Assembly: GCF_004137765.1 (NCBI RefSeq)
Contig: NZ_NOIS01000001.1
Location: 372,001-436,000, forward strand
DNA from: Rothia uropygialis
Lineage (GTDB): Bacteria; Actinomycetota; Actinomycetes; Actinomycetales; Micrococcaceae
Direction: 5' to 3'
DNA: 64,000 bases
A program made the translations under genes and the position numbers. The notes under the pieces were generated by a model. The model had not been told where the DNA came from and ran no database searches. It saw only the letters and a program-made list of their open reading frames with translations. Of the stretch, positions 13,277 through 23,109 are shown in pieces (position 1 is the stretch's first letter; every line of letters begins with the position of its first letter).

Positions 13277-14550
13277 GCATCCCGGAACTTACACCAGTGG
13301 CCCTCGGCGAGAACCTCGAGGGATCGCTTCAGGACGCACAGGCACGACGCGCTAAGCCGCTGCTGGTCCTCGGGCCGTCGCTCGGAACTTCCGTGACGCC
13401 TTTGTGGGCGCCTGCCGCAGAGTACCTGAGGGAGAAATTTGATCTCGTCGGGTGGGAGCTGCCCGGTCATGGCCGGGGCGGTGTCGTCGAGGAGGAGTTC
13501 AGCGTCGAAGAGCTGGCCGAGGGCGTGCACGTGCTCGCCCGGCGTGTCCAGGAGGAACGCGGGACCTCGACCGAAGCCTATTTCTACGCCGGGGTTTCGG
13601 TCGGCGGCGCCGTTGGACTTTCCTTGGCACTGGCACACCCCGATGAGCTGAAGGCGATCGCCGCTATCTGCACGGGAGCCAAAATCGGCGATCCGTCGAG
13701 TTGGATCGAGCGCGCGCAACTCGTCGAGACCTCGGGTACCCCTACCCAAGTGATCGGATCGGCCAAGAAGTGGTTCGCACCCGGGTTCCTGGGTGAAGAG
13801 CACGTGGTCGGCACCGAACTCCTGCACAGCCTCCAAGAGGCCGATCGACACAATTACGGCCTCGTGTGCCGGGCTCTCGCCCGGTTCGACGTGCGCGAGC
13901 GCCTCCGAGACCTCCGGGTCCCGGTTCTGACCATGGCGGGGTCGAACGACGTCGCAACGCCTCCCGAGAGTCTCCGACAAATCGCTGAAGGAGTCCAGGA
14001 CTCGAAGGCCGTGGTCTTCGACGAGGCAGCGCACCTCTTGCCCGCGGAACAACCGGGGCGTGCTGCGAGCGAGATCGTCGAGTTCTTCCGCTCCCGGTCC
14101 TCGGGGGCTGCGGAGGACTCCGCCCGAACCGCCGATGCGTCGTCGCCGATCCTTCCGGACCAGGACATGAGCCGCACGGACGTGAAGGCCGCAGGGATGA
14201 AGGTGCGGCGGGAAGTCCTGTCCGATGAGCACGTGAACCAGGCCGAGACTCGAACCACTGCCTTCACGGCTCCTTTTCAAGATTTCATTTCCCGATACGC
14301 GTGGGGCGAGATCTGGACGAGGCCGGGCCTGGACCGGAAAACGCGCAGTGCGATCACTATGACGGCCATGATCGCTCTGGGCCACTGGTCGGAATTCGAG
14401 ATGCACGTCAGGGCCGCGCGTCGTAACGGCGTCACTGTCGAAGAAATCCAGGAGGTCATCCTGCAATCGGCCATCTATTGCGGTGTCCCGGCGGCCAACA
14501 CGGCGTTCGCCCGGGCCCAAGAGGTCCTGCACGCGCTCGGCGACCTCTAA
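13273..14550 (+). CDS. pcaL: Fused 3-oxoadipate enol-lactonase / 4-carboxymuconolactone decarboxylase
   Basis: One 425-aa chain carries two consecutive steps. Residues 1-275 are an alpha/beta hydrolase (PcaD-like) with nucleophile Ser109 in GVSVGG, probable acid Asp226 and His254 in EAAHLLPAEQ; it hydrolyses 3-oxoadipate enol-lactone. After a linker of about 25 residues, 300-425 is a carboxymuconolactone decarboxylase domain (PcaC) with RSAITMTAMIALGHWSEFEMH and the C-terminal helix EVILQSAIYCGVPAAN. The fusion is known in actinobacteria as PcaL, so it is unusual against proteobacteria but not new. The start ATG overlaps the pcaB stop (ATGA). Confidence 0.92.
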   Translation: MSIPELTPVALGENLEGSLQDAQARRAKPLLVLGPSLGTSVTPLWAPAAEYLREKFDLVGWELPGHGRGGVVEEEFSVEELAEGVHVLARRVQEERGTSTEAYFYAGVSVGGAVGLSLALAHPDELKAIAAICTGAKIGDPSSWIERAQLVETSGTPTQVIGSAKKWFAPGFLGEEHVVGTELLHSLQEADRHNYGLVCRALARFDVRERLRDLRVPVLTMAGSNDVATPPESLRQIAEGVQDSKAVVFDEAAHLLPAEQPGRAASEIVEFFRSRSSGAAEDSARTADASSPILPDQDMSRTDVKAAGMKVRREVLSDEHVNQAETRTTAFTAPFQDFISRYAWGEIWTRPGLDRKTRSAITMTAMIALGHWSEFEMHVRAARRNGVTVEEIQEVILQSAIYCGVPAANTAFARAQEVLHALGDL

Positions 14551-14589
14551 GAACCACATATCACGCTCACGAGCACCTGGAAGGACCCC

Positions 14590-15789
14590 ATGAACGACTT
14601 GCACTCTGCGTATGTCTACGACGCGGTTCGCACTCCTTTTGGAAAGTACGGCGGAGGACTCTCCGGCGTTCGTCCCGACGATCTGGCGGCATTCGTGCTT
14701 CGCCGACTCGTTGAGCGGGCCCCGGGGCTTGAAGGACACTCAGTCGATGAGGTCTATCTGGGCAATGCGAACGGCGCGGGGGAGGAGAACCGGAACGTCG
14801 CTCGGATGGCAACACTTCTGGCGGGATTGCCGGACTCCTTGCCGGGCACGACGATCAACAGACTCTGCGGTTCTTCCCTGGACGCTGCAATGCAAGCGAG
14901 CCGCGCCATCAACGTGGGCGAGGCCGACGTCGTGGTCGCCGGCGGCGTGGAATCCATGTCCCGCGCCCCCTGGGTCCTGCCGAAGACGAGCAAGCCATTT
15001 CCCGCCGGGGACCTGAATCTGGCTTCTACGACCCTTGGATGGCGTTTGGTCAATCGCCAGATGAAAGATGAGTGGACGGTTTCACTCGGTGAAGCGACCG
15101 AGCGGTTGGCCGAGAAGTACGGCGTGGAACGCGAAGCGATGGATGAATTCAGTGCGCGTTCGCACCGGCTGACGGCCGAGGCGTGGGCGTCAGGTTTCTA
15201 TGCTGATCTCGTCGAGCAGGTACCCGGCACGGACTTGACGCGGGACGAATCATTGCGCCCGGACAGTACGGCCGAGACGCTCTCGTCTCTGCGCACTGTG
15301 TTCCGAAAGGACAATGGTCGAGTCACGGCCGGTAACGCGTCACCGCTCAACGACGGGGCGTCGGCTGCCCTCTTGGGCAACGAAAAGGCGTCCAATCTGA
15401 TCGGTCTCGATCCGCTCGCGCGCATAGCGGGCCGGGCATCGGCGGCCAATGAGCCCCAATACTTCGGTTATGCCCCGGTCGAAGCGGCCAATCGGGCTCT
15501 GGAACGAGCCGGTATCGACTGGTCTCGTGTGGGAGCCGTCGAGCTCAACGAGGCTTTCGCCGCCCAGTCCCTGGCGTGCATTAACGCGTGGGGAATTGAT
15601 CCGAGCATCGTCAACGCGCACGGCGGAGCCATAGCGATCGGCCATCCGCTCGGCGCCTCCGGCACCAGGATCCTCGGCACGCTGGCACGCTCGATGAGGA
15701 AATCGGGAACCCGATGGGGAGTCGCTGCGATCTGCATCGGCGTCGGGCAAGGACTGGCCGTGGTGCTGGAGAACGACGAGGGAAAGTAG
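14590..15789 (+). CDS. pcaF: 3-oxoadipyl-CoA thiolase (acetyl-CoA acyltransferase)
   Basis: Cleaves 3-oxoadipyl-CoA with CoA to succinyl-CoA and acetyl-CoA, the last step of the beta-ketoadipate pathway. It is a full-length thiolase of 399 aa with the acyl-accepting Cys93 (NRLCGSSLDA), His352 (AIAIGHPLGASG) and Cys382 (AAICIGVGQG). GGVESMSRAPWV and VELNEAFAAQSLA are also standard. AAGGA lies just upstream of ATG 14590. Sequence alone would allow a general acetyl-CoA acetyltransferase; its place between pcaL and pcaIJ makes the 3-oxoadipyl-CoA role the best call. Confidence 0.93.
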   Translation: MNDLHSAYVYDAVRTPFGKYGGGLSGVRPDDLAAFVLRRLVERAPGLEGHSVDEVYLGNANGAGEENRNVARMATLLAGLPDSLPGTTINRLCGSSLDAAMQASRAINVGEADVVVAGGVESMSRAPWVLPKTSKPFPAGDLNLASTTLGWRLVNRQMKDEWTVSLGEATERLAEKYGVEREAMDEFSARSHRLTAEAWASGFYADLVEQVPGTDLTRDESLRPDSTAETLSSLRTVFRKDNGRVTAGNASPLNDGASAALLGNEKASNLIGLDPLARIAGRASAANEPQYFGYAPVEAANRALERAGIDWSRVGAVELNEAFAAQSLACINAWGIDPSIVNAHGGAIAIGHPLGASGTRILGTLARSMRKSGTRWGVAAICIGVGQGLAVVLENDEGK

Positions 15790-15795
15790 AAGTCG

Positions 15796-16482
15796 ATGAC
15801 GCAATTCGTGAACACAGCTGCAGAGGCCGTGAGCCATATTTCGGACGGCTCGACGATCATGATCGGTGGCTTCGGGGTCGCGGGCCAACCCGTTGAGCTG
15901 ATCGATGCCCTGATCGACAACGGCGCGACCGGCCTCACGGTCGTAAACAACAACGCGGGCAACGGTGACGTCGGGCTTGCTCGGCTCATAGAGTTGGGGA
16001 GAGTCAAGAAGATTATTTGTTCCTTCCCGCGACAGACGGATTCGTGGCACTTTGATGAAAAATATCGTTCGGGCGATATAGAGCTCGAGGTGGTGCCCCA
16101 GGGGAACCTCGCCGAACGGATCCGTGCCGCTGGCGCCGGCATCGGAGCATTCTTCACTCCCACCGGTTACGGGACCGAATTGGCCGAAGGCAAGGAAACC
16201 CGCGAGATCGATGGCGTCCACTACGTTCTGGAATACCCTTTGCGGGCGGATTTCGCTTTGACGAAGGCCGAGGAGAGCGACGGCGTCGGGAACCTCACCT
16301 ACCGGAAGACAGCGAGAAACTTCGGGCCGATTATGGCTGCCGCGTCGAACCATTCCATTGTCCAGGTCGCCCGGACGGTCGAGCCCGGAAGCATCGATCC
16401 GGAAGCCGTGGTGACCCCCGGAATCTACGTGGACACGGTCGTGAAGATCGCGGACGTCACAACGAAAGGCGCAGGCTCATGA
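15796..16482 (+). CDS. pcaI: 3-oxoadipate CoA-transferase subunit A
   Basis: Alpha subunit of the enzyme that moves CoA from succinyl-CoA to 3-oxoadipate. The 228-aa protein shows the family's glycine-rich start IMIGGFGVAGQPVELIDALI and the region LVPQGNLAERIRAAGAGI-like (here VVPQGNLAERIRAAGAGIG) followed by GAFFTPTGYGTELAEGKE. It begins 6 bases after pcaF and overlaps pcaJ by an ATGA at 16479-16482, as is usual for the two subunits. Related acetoacetate/succinyl-CoA transferases are similar; pca context decides. Confidence 0.93.
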   Translation: MTQFVNTAAEAVSHISDGSTIMIGGFGVAGQPVELIDALIDNGATGLTVVNNNAGNGDVGLARLIELGRVKKIICSFPRQTDSWHFDEKYRSGDIELEVVPQGNLAERIRAAGAGIGAFFTPTGYGTELAEGKETREIDGVHYVLEYPLRADFALTKAEESDGVGNLTYRKTARNFGPIMAAASNHSIVQVARTVEPGSIDPEAVVTPGIYVDTVVKIADVTTKGAGS

Positions 16483-17204
16483 GTTCACTCCACCAGACCC
16501 CTCGAGTCACCGAGAAGCCCCTGACCCGGGAGGAAATGGCCCGCAAGGTTGCTCAGGACATTCCCTCGGGGGCGTTCGTCAACCTCGGAATCGGACAGCC
16601 GACCAAAGTCGCGGACTATCTCGATCCGGAGAACGGCGTGACTTTGCATACCGAGAACGGGATGTTGGGCATGGGACCTGAGGCCCACGGCGAGGAGATC
16701 GACCCCGACCTGATCAATGCCGGCAAGATCCCCGTCAAGGAAACACCGGGCACGTCCTATTTTCATCATGCGGATTCCTTCGCGATGATGCGTGGAGGGC
16801 ATCTGGATATTTGTGTTCTCGGGGCCTTTCAGGTGGCCGAGAACGGGGACCTGGCGAATTGGTCCACGGGAGCGCCCGGTTCGATTCCTGCCGTGGGCGG
16901 TGCGATGGACCTGGCGATCGGGGCCAAACAGACTTTCGTGATGATGAATCTGCTGTCCAAGGACGGTTCTGCCAAGTTGGTCCGAGAGTGCACATTCCCG
17001 TTGACGGGGGTCGGCTGCGTTTCCCGCGCTTACACCGACCTGGCCATCTTCGAGTTGGACGGAGGCAGAGTCCACGTCCGCGAGACGTTCGGGATCGATG
17101 CCGCCCAGCTCGCCGAAGAGCTCGACGTCGAATTGCACGGTCCCCTCACGGGCCGCGAGGAAAAACCGGGTGCCTCGGAATCCACGGGTTGGGCGCGACC
17201 ATGA
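16479..17204 (+). CDS. pcaJ: 3-oxoadipate CoA-transferase subunit B
   Basis: Beta subunit partner of PcaI. The catalytic Glu that forms the enzyme-CoA thioester is Glu59 in LHTENGMLGMGP. The motif NLGIGQPTKVADYL and the segment GGHLDICVLGAFQVAENGDLANW are family-typical. The 241-aa protein has a C-terminal tail of about 25 residues (REEKPGASESTG) beyond the usual core. Its stop overlaps the start of the IclR regulator gene (ATGA at 17201-17204), tying the regulator to the catabolic operon. Confidence 0.93.
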   Translation: MSSLHQTPRVTEKPLTREEMARKVAQDIPSGAFVNLGIGQPTKVADYLDPENGVTLHTENGMLGMGPEAHGEEIDPDLINAGKIPVKETPGTSYFHHADSFAMMRGGHLDICVLGAFQVAENGDLANWSTGAPGSIPAVGGAMDLAIGAKQTFVMMNLLSKDGSAKLVRECTFPLTGVGCVSRAYTDLAIFELDGGRVHVRETFGIDAAQLAEELDVELHGPLTGREEKPGASESTGWARP

Positions 17205-17986
17205 GCGATGCATACGTGCAGTCCCTGGCCCGTGGGATATCGGTCCTGCGAGCCTTCGACGCCGATCACGCGAGCATGTCCCTGTCTGAAGTTGCGCAGA
17301 AGACGGGGCTAACTCGCGCGACGGCCCGGCGTTTCCTCCACACCCTGGTGGGACTCGGCTACGTCCACACTGATGGGAAAGAATTCCGGTTGAGTCCGAC
17401 CGTTCTGGGCATCGGCTATTCTTACCTCTCCAGCCTGTCACTGCCGGATCTCGCATACCCGCATCTGCGGGAGCTGTCCGGCCGGGTGGGGGAGTCCACG
17501 TCGATGTCGGTGCTGGAAGGTGACGACATCATATACGTCGCCAGGGTCCACGCTCGTCGGATCATGCACGTCGCTATCAGCGTGGGGACCAGCTTCCCCG
17601 CGCACGCGACCTCGATGGGACGCGTGCTGCTTGCCGGGCTGGGGGAGAAGCAGCTTGAGGAGTATCTGGATCGGCAGGGGCCCGAAGAATTTACGGAATA
17701 CACCGTGACGGATGTGGATGAGCTGCGCGCGCGCATCCTGCGTGTGCAGAAGCGGGGATGGGAAGTCGTCGACCAAGAATTGGAACTCGGGCTTCGTTCG
17801 GTGGCCGCTCCGGTGCTCGACGCAAAAGGCCGGCACGTAGCTGCGGTCAATGTCTCGATGCGCGTCGGAACCGACAATGCGCGCGCCGAGAGACTTCAGG
17901 AGAAGATCCTGCCTCGCCTGCGTGAGACCTCGTTGAGAATCGGTCATGCCTATCGTTCCGGAGCCGGACTCAGCTTTCCTGCCTGA
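17201..17986 (+). CDS. pcaR: IclR-family transcriptional regulator of the pca genes
   Basis: A 261-aa regulator with an N-terminal winged helix-turn-helix (about residues 5-70, including MSLSEVAQKTGLTRATARRF split across helices 2-3) and a C-terminal IclR effector domain (about 85-255, with SMSVLEGDDIIYVAR, GTSFPAHATSMGRVLLA and AAVNVS). The PcaR/PcaU branch begins with YVQSLARGISVLRAFD-like sequence, as here. It is the last gene of the operon and translationally coupled to pcaJ. By family it should respond to protocatechuate or 3-oxoadipate; whether it activates or represses cannot be read from sequence. A candidate palindrome lies upstream of pcaH. Confidence 0.9.
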   Translation: MSDAYVQSLARGISVLRAFDADHASMSLSEVAQKTGLTRATARRFLHTLVGLGYVHTDGKEFRLSPTVLGIGYSYLSSLSLPDLAYPHLRELSGRVGESTSMSVLEGDDIIYVARVHARRIMHVAISVGTSFPAHATSMGRVLLAGLGEKQLEEYLDRQGPEEFTEYTVTDVDELRARILRVQKRGWEVVDQELELGLRSVAAPVLDAKGRHVAAVNVSMRVGTDNARAERLQEKILPRLRETSLRIGHAYRSGAGLSFPA

Positions 17987-18383
17987 ACCGAGTCGAGAAG
18001 GGTCACGTCCGCCACATCCATTCGCCAAGACGCCGATCCTGGGGTACTGTTAACCATGAAGTACTCAGTCTCAGTGCGAGTGTGCTGTGTGCAGTGTGTC
18101 TGAGTGGTGCGATGTCGGATTATCATATTCTCCTACGTTGCGAGCTCAGAAACCTTCTCACGGTATGCGACCGGGATGGGCTTCGGAATCAATGGCAGGT
18201 ATGGATACGGTCCTCTGACACACTTTTTTATTTTTTTGTGTCAAAATGCCATCGGTTAATTGTGCCCATTTTCCAAGAAACGCTAGACCGGTTTATCAGT
18301 GCTCTCAGCGCGGCCACTCCGCACGAGGCATACATTTCAAGGCTTTCCCTCCGGGAAGCCAAGATCAAACGGAGAACTCAAAA
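17987..18383 (+). promoter_or_regulatory. str operon promoter and leader
   Basis: There is no gene in this 397-bp gap. A candidate promoter is TTGTGC (18260-18265), an 18-base spacer and TAGACC (18284-18289). Just upstream is a striking T-rich tract, embedded in a 6-bp inverted repeat (GACACA 18217-18222, TGTGTC 18237-18242), in otherwise GC-rich DNA; it could be an UP-like element or the end of the pca transcript. A hairpin (18341-18360) sits right before the rpsL ribosome binding site GGAGA (18371-18375). Confidence 0.5.
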
Positions 18384-18758
18384 GTGCCTACAATTCAGCA
18401 GCTGGTCCGCAAGGGCCGGACTCCCAAGGTCGTGAAGACCAAGGCGCCCGCACTCAAGGGCAGCCCCATGAAGCGCGGCGTTTGCACCCGTGTTTACACG
18501 ACTACCCCCAAGAAGCCGAACTCCGCTCTGCGTAAGGTCGCCCGCGTCAAGCTCAACGGCGGCGTCGAGGTTACGGCTTACATCCCGGGCGAGGGACACA
18601 ACCTCCAGGAGCACTCCATCGTGCTCGTTCGCGGCGGCCGTGTGAAGGACCTCCCCGGTGTTCGCTACAAGATCGTTCGCGGCGCACTGGATACTCAGGG
18701 CGTCAAGAACCGTGGCCAGGCTCGTTCCCGCTACGGCGCAAAGAAGGAGAAGAAGTAA
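18384..18758 (+). CDS. rpsL: 30S ribosomal protein S12
   Basis: Decoding-centre protein of the small subunit, 124 aa starting [12 protein letters not shown] from GTG 18384. Streptomycin-relevant positions look wild type: Lys43 lies in [13 protein letters not shown] and Lys88 in [13 protein letters not shown], so no target-site resistance is encoded. First gene of the str operon; its stop TAA shares a base with the rpsG ATG. Confidence 0.99.
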   Translation: MPTIQQLVRKGRTPKVVKTKAPALKGSPMKRGVCTRVYTTTPKKPNSALRKVARVKLNGGVEVTAYIPGEGHNLQEHSIVLVRGGRVKDLPGVRYKIVRGALDTQGVKNRGQARSRYGAKKEKK

Positions 18759-19228
18759 TGCCTCGTAAGGGTCCCGCTCCCAAGCGTCCGCTCGTGGTCG
18801 ATCCGGTTTACGGTTCCCCGCTCGTGACGCAGTTGATCAACAAGGTCCTGCAGGACGGCAAGAAGTCCACCGCAGAGCGCATCGTCTACGGCGCGCTCGA
18901 AGGTGTGGCTCAGAAAACCGATACTGATGCTGTGACAACCCTCAAGAAGGCGATGGACAACATCAAGCCTTCGCTCGAGGTTCGCTCCCGCCGCGTCGGC
19001 GGCGCGACCTACCAGGTCCCGGTCGAGGTCCGTTCGGGCCGCGCGACCGCGCTGGCTCTTCGCTGGCTGGTTGGCTTCTCCAAGCTCCGCCGCGAAAAGA
19101 CCATGACCGAGCGCCTGATGAACGAGATCTTGGATGCTTCCAATGGTCTCGGTGCCGCTGTGAAGCGTCGCGAAGATACCCACAAGATGGCCGAGTCCAA
19201 CAAGGCCTTCGCTCACTATCGCTGGTAA
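18758..19228 (+). CDS. rpsG: 30S ribosomal protein S7
   Basis: Primary assembly protein of the 30S head, 156 aa, standard length. Family stretches include [10 protein letters not shown] at the start, [20 protein letters not shown] and the C-terminal [15 protein letters not shown]. The start overlaps the rpsL stop by one base. In many bacteria S7 represses translation of the str operon; I do not see a clear binding structure here. A 66-bp gap with a small hairpin separates it from fusA. Confidence 0.99.
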   Translation: MPRKGPAPKRPLVVDPVYGSPLVTQLINKVLQDGKKSTAERIVYGALEGVAQKTDTDAVTTLKKAMDNIKPSLEVRSRRVGGATYQVPVEVRSGRATALALRWLVGFSKLRREKTMTERLMNEILDASNGLGAAVKRREDTHKMAESNKAFAHYRW

Positions 19229-19240
19229 TTTCTTCCTGTT

Positions 19241-19263
19241 GGCCCGCTCCGTGCGGGCGGGCC
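19241..19263 (+). other. Hairpin between rpsG and fusA
   Basis: A 7-bp perfect G+C stem (arms 19241-19247 and 19257-19263), with an alternative 6-bp pairing (19242-19247 with 19253-19258). No U run follows. Probably a processing or attenuation structure inside the str operon rather than a full terminator. Confidence 0.4.
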
Positions 19264-19294
19264 ATCCGGTTGATCCACCTGAAAGGGAAACATC

Positions 19295-21409
19295 GTGGCA
19301 CTTGACGTGCTTACCGACCTGAACAAGGTCCGCAACATCGGCATCATGGCCCACATCGATGCCGGTAAGACCACCACTACCGAACGCATCCTGTACTACA
19401 CCGGTATCAATCACAAGATCGGTGAGACCCACGACGGTGCATCCACGATGGACTGGATGGCCCAGGAACAGGAACGCGGAATCACCATCACCTCCGCGGC
19501 TACCACGTGCTTCTGGAAGAACAACCAGATCAACATCATCGATACGCCGGGCCACGTCGACTTCACCGTTGAGGTGGAGCGTTCGCTGCGCGTGCTCGAT
19601 GGCGCCGTTGCCGTCTTCGATGGCAAGGAGGGCGTTGAACCCCAGTCAGAGACCGTGTGGCGTCAGGCTGACAAGTACGAGGTTCCCCGTGTTTGCTTCG
19701 TCAACAAGATGGACAAGCTGGGTGCCGACTTCTACTTCACGGTCGACACCATCGTGAAGCGCCTCGGTGCTACTCCGATCGTGATGCAGTTGCCGATCGG
19801 TGCCGAGAACGACTTCATCGGCGTCATCGATCTGCTCGAGATGAAGGCCTACGTCTGGCCTGGCGACTCCAAGGGCGACGTGACGTTGGGTGCTTCGTAC
19901 GAAACCCGCGAGATCCCCGAGGATCTTCAGGAACGTGCGGAGCAGTACCGCAACCAGCTCGTCGAGCAGGTCGCTGAGACGTCCGAAGAGCTCATGGAGA
20001 AGTACCTCGAGGGCGAAGAGCTGACGATCGACGAGCTCAAGGCCGGAATCCGCGAGCTGACCGTCAAGAACGAGGCCTACCCGGTCTTCTGCGGTTCGGC
20101 GTTCAAGAACCGCGGCGTGCAGCCGATGCTCGATGCGGTCATCGACTACCTCCCGTCCCCGCTGAACGTGCCCCCGATGATCGGTCACGATCCGAAGGAC
20201 GAAGAGGTCGAGTTGACTCGCCGTCCTGCCAAGGACGAGCCGTTCTCGGCCCTCGCGTTCAAGGTGGCCGCTCACCCGTTCTACGGACAGCTCACCTACA
20301 TTCGCGTCTACTCCGGTATCGCGAGCTCGGGTCAGCAGGTTCTCAACTCGACCAAGGGTCGCCGTGAGCGCATCGGCAAGCTCTTCCAGATGCACTCCAA
20401 CAAGGAGAACCCGGTCGAGGAGATCCAGGCCGGACACATCTACGCCGCGATCGGTCTCAAGGAGACCACGACCGGCGATACGCTGTGCGATCAGGCCAAT
20501 CCGATCGTTCTCGAGTCGATGACCTTCCCCAAGCCCGTGATCTACGTGGCCATCGAGCCCAAGACCAAGGGTGACCAGGAGAAGCTCTCGACCGCTATCC
20601 AGAAGCTCTCCGCTGAGGACCCGACCTTCACGGTCAACCTCAACGACGAGACCGGTCAGACCGAAATCGGTGGTATGGGCGAGCTCCACCTGGACGTGCT
20701 GGTGGACCGCATGAAGCGCGAGTTCCGCGTGGAAGCCAACGTCGGCAAGCCGCAGGTTGCGTACCGTGAGACGATCAAGAAGGCCGTTGAGAAGGTCGAC
20801 TACACCCACAAGAAACAGACCGGTGGTTCCGGCCAGTTTGCGAAGGTGCAGGTCAACTTCGAGCCGATCGCTCTCGACTCCGAAGAACTCTACGAGTTCG
20901 AGGATAAGATCACCGGTGGCCGTGTGCCCCGTGAATACATCCCTTCGGTGGATGCCGGCATCCAAGGTGCGATGCAGCTCGGCATCCTCGCGGGATACCC
21001 CGTGGTTGGCGTGAAGGCCACCCTGGTTGACGGCGCCTACCACGACGTCGACTCATCCGAGATGGCCTTCAAGATCGCCGGTTCGATGGTATTCAAGGAA
21101 GGCGCACGCCGCGCCAACCCGGTGCTGCTCGAGCCGCTGATGGCCGTCGAAGTTCGCACTCCCGAGGAGTACATGGGCGACGTCATTGGTGACCTGAATT
21201 CGCGCCGTGGCCACATCCAATCCATGGAAGATGTTGCCGGCGTCAAGCTGGTATCAGCCTTGGTGCCGCTGTCCGAAATGTTCGGCTACATCGGCGACCT
21301 GCGTTCCAAGACGCAGGGCCGTGCGGTGTACTCGATGGCATTCGACAGCTACTCAGAGGTCCCGAAGGCAGTTGCCGAGGAGATCATCCAGAAGAGCCGC
21401 GGGGAGTAA
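19295..21409 (+). CDS. fusA: Elongation factor G
   Basis: Translocation GTPase, 704 aa, starting from GTG 19295 behind GAAAGGGAAA. The G1 motif is [14 protein letters not shown]3 is DTPGHVDF and G4 is NKMD. Domains II-V follow, with [20 protein letters not shown] marking domain II and [15 protein letters not shown] in domain III. The second switch region [14 protein letters not shown] is intact. Only one fusA copy is visible here. It lies between rpsG and tuf as in the standard str operon. Confidence 0.99.
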   Translation: MALDVLTDLNKVRNIGIMAHIDAGKTTTTERILYYTGINHKIGETHDGASTMDWMAQEQERGITITSAATTCFWKNNQINIIDTPGHVDFTVEVERSLRVLDGAVAVFDGKEGVEPQSETVWRQADKYEVPRVCFVNKMDKLGADFYFTVDTIVKRLGATPIVMQLPIGAENDFIGVIDLLEMKAYVWPGDSKGDVTLGASYETREIPEDLQERAEQYRNQLVEQVAETSEELMEKYLEGEELTIDELKAGIRELTVKNEAYPVFCGSAFKNRGVQPMLDAVIDYLPSPLNVPPMIGHDPKDEEVELTRRPAKDEPFSALAFKVAAHPFYGQLTYIRVYSGIASSGQQVLNSTKGRRERIGKLFQMHSNKENPVEEIQAGHIYAAIGLKETTTGDTLCDQANPIVLESMTFPKPVIYVAIEPKTKGDQEKLSTAIQKLSAEDPTFTVNLNDETGQTEIGGMGELHLDVLVDRMKREFRVEANVGKPQVAYRETIKKAVEKVDYTHKKQTGGSGQFAKVQVNFEPIALDSEELYEFEDKITGGRVPREYIPSVDAGIQGAMQLGILAGYPVVGVKATLVDGAYHDVDSSEMAFKIAGSMVFKEGARRANPVLLEPLMAVEVRTPEEYMGDVIGDLNSRRGHIQSMEDVAGVKLVSALVPLSEMFGYIGDLRSKTQGRAVYSMAFDSYSEVPKAVAEEIIQKSRGE

Positions 21410-21420
21410 TTCTCCGCAAC

Positions 21421-21440
21421 GGCGGCTCTTCCGGGCCGCC
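21421..21440 (+). other. Hairpin between fusA and tuf
   Basis: A 6-bp perfect inverted repeat (21421-21426 with 21435-21440) lies 12 bp after fusA in a 183-bp gap. The rest of the gap is AT-richer and could hold a separate tuf promoter, as in many bacteria where EF-Tu exceeds other str products, but I cannot point to convincing -35/-10 boxes. Confidence 0.35.
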
Positions 21441-21592
21441 TTCCCAACCCAAATAAAACAAAGCCTCGGAAGCTTGCGCTGGTTTTCATACGGGATGATT
21501 TTTCCGTTATTGTTGATCAGGAATCCGTCTTCAACCACGGACTGCGCAGAAAGCCAGCGCAAGTTTCCATCAAACGTTCTAGGAGGAACATA

Positions 21593-22783
21593 GTGGCTAA
21601 GGCAAAGTTCGAGCGCTCCAAGCCGCACGTCAACATTGGTACCATCGGTCACGTTGACCACGGTAAGACCACGCTGACTGCTGCAATTTCCGAGGTTCTC
21701 GCAAACAAGTTCCCGGACCTGAATGAGAAGCAGGACTTCGGTATGATCGACTCCGCTCCTGAGGAGCGGCAGCGCGGCATCACCATCAACATTGCTCACA
21801 TTGAGTACCAGACCGACAAGCGTCACTACGCTCACGTTGACGCCCCCGGTCACGCTGACTACGTCAAGAACATGATCACCGGTGCTGCCCAGATGGACGG
21901 CGCTATCCTCGTGGTCGCCGCTACCGATGGCCCCATGGCCCAGACTCGCGAGCACGTTCTGCTCGCCCGTCAGGTTGGCGTCCCCTCCCTCCTTGTCGCC
22001 TTGAACAAGGCCGACATGGTTGAGGACGAGGAACTTCTCGACCTCGTCGAGATGGAGGTCCGCGAGCTGCTGTCTTCGCAGGAGTTCGACGGGGACAACG
22101 CTCCCGTCGTTCGCGTGTCCGCTCTCAAGGCCCTCGAAGGCGACGAGAAGTGGGTCAAGTCGGTTGAGGACCTCATGGAGGCCGTTGACGACTTCATTCC
22201 GGACCCGGTTCGCGACAAGGACAAGCCGTTCCTCATGCCGATCGAGGACGTCTTCACGATCACCGGTCGCGGCACTGTTGTGACCGGCCGTGCCGAGCGC
22301 GGTACCTTGGCTCTCAACTCGGATGTCGAGATCGTCGGCATCCGCCCGATCCAGAAGACCACCGTTACCGGTATCGAGATGTTCCACAAGCAGCTCGACG
22401 AGGCATGGGCCGGCGAGAACTGCGGTCTGCTCCTGCGTGGCCTCAAGCGCGACGATGTCGAGCGCGGCCAGGTTGTTGCTGCTCCGGGTTCGATCACCCC
22501 GCACACCAACTTCGAGGCGAACGTCTACATCCTTTCCAAGGATGAGGGCGGCCGTCACAACCCGTTCTACTCGAACTACCGTCCGCAGTTCTACTTCCGC
22601 ACCACGGACGTTACCGGCGTCATCACTCTGCCCGAGGGCACCGAGATGGTTATGCCCGGCGACAACACCGAGATGACGGTTGAGCTGATCCAGCCCATCG
22701 CTATGGAAGAGGGCCTCGGCTTCGCTATCCGTGAGGGTGGCCGTACCGTTGGTTCGGGTCGCGTTACCAAGATCACCAAGTAA
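21593..22783 (+). CDS. tuf: Elongation factor Tu
   Basis: Delivers aminoacyl-tRNA to the ribosome; 396 aa from GTG 21593 with an excellent AGGAGGAA site. G motifs are [17 protein letters not shown] and NKADMV, and the switch I region holds [17 protein letters not shown]. Domain II/III residues and the C-terminus [10 protein letters not shown] are intact. Last gene of the str operon, followed by a strong intrinsic terminator. Confidence 0.99.
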   Translation: MAKAKFERSKPHVNIGTIGHVDHGKTTLTAAISEVLANKFPDLNEKQDFGMIDSAPEERQRGITINIAHIEYQTDKRHYAHVDAPGHADYVKNMITGAAQMDGAILVVAATDGPMAQTREHVLLARQVGVPSLLVALNKADMVEDEELLDLVEMEVRELLSSQEFDGDNAPVVRVSALKALEGDEKWVKSVEDLMEAVDDFIPDPVRDKDKPFLMPIEDVFTITGRGTVVTGRAERGTLALNSDVEIVGIRPIQKTTVTGIEMFHKQLDEAWAGENCGLLLRGLKRDDVERGQVVAAPGSITPHTNFEANVYILSKDEGGRHNPFYSNYRPQFYFRTTDVTGVITLPEGTEMVMPGDNTEMTVELIQPIAMEEGLGFAIREGGRTVGSGRVTKITK

Positions 22784-22837
22784 CATTTCTTTGTGATCCC
22801 GGTGGTCAGCGTGTGATGTCACGTTGACCGCTTCAAG

Positions 22838-22873
22838 AAAGGGCCCCGGCTTTTGCCGGGGCCCTTTTCTTTT
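22838..22873 (+). terminator. Rho-independent terminator after tuf
   Basis: Perfect 13-bp stem (22838-22850 with 22855-22867), loop TTTT, then a T-rich run. This is the clearest classical terminator in the window and ends the str operon. Confidence 0.95.
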
Positions 22874-23109
22874 GCTTTTCAAAGTTTCCTCTCGGTGACC
22901 TCGGGAAATGACGAGATTTTTCTGGAGGGGCGGGGTGCCTTCCGCGTTGGGATCGTGCCGCCAGGGCAGAAAATGAGCGTCCTCCAGGGCGTGGAGAATC
23001 CGATTTCGGAATGAAATTCGGAAGATCGAAATTTCAAGAGAAGTATAAAATGAGAGCGTCTCGTTTCATACGGGATTCACCTATTACTCGCACTTCTAAA
23101 GGTGGAACT
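22874..23109 (+). promoter_or_regulatory. Upstream region of the cholesterol oxidase gene
   Basis: The gap after the tuf terminator holds no gene; an in-frame extension of the oxidase to 23011 is possible but lacks a signal peptide start. It becomes AT-rich from about 22998, with TATAAA (23044-23049) as a possible -10 element and no good -35. AAAGGTGG (23098-23105) is the ribosome binding site for ATG 23110. Confidence 0.35.

Noticed and set aside
18135-18215. Resemblance of the rpsL leader to part of a 5S rRNA gene in reverse (GGGATGGG, TTCGGAAT)
   Set aside because: Only short words match, in the wrong order, and no 5S fold or flanking rRNA genes are present.
18384-18758. Streptomycin-resistance alleles in rpsL
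   Set aside because: Lys43 and Lys88 are both wild type.
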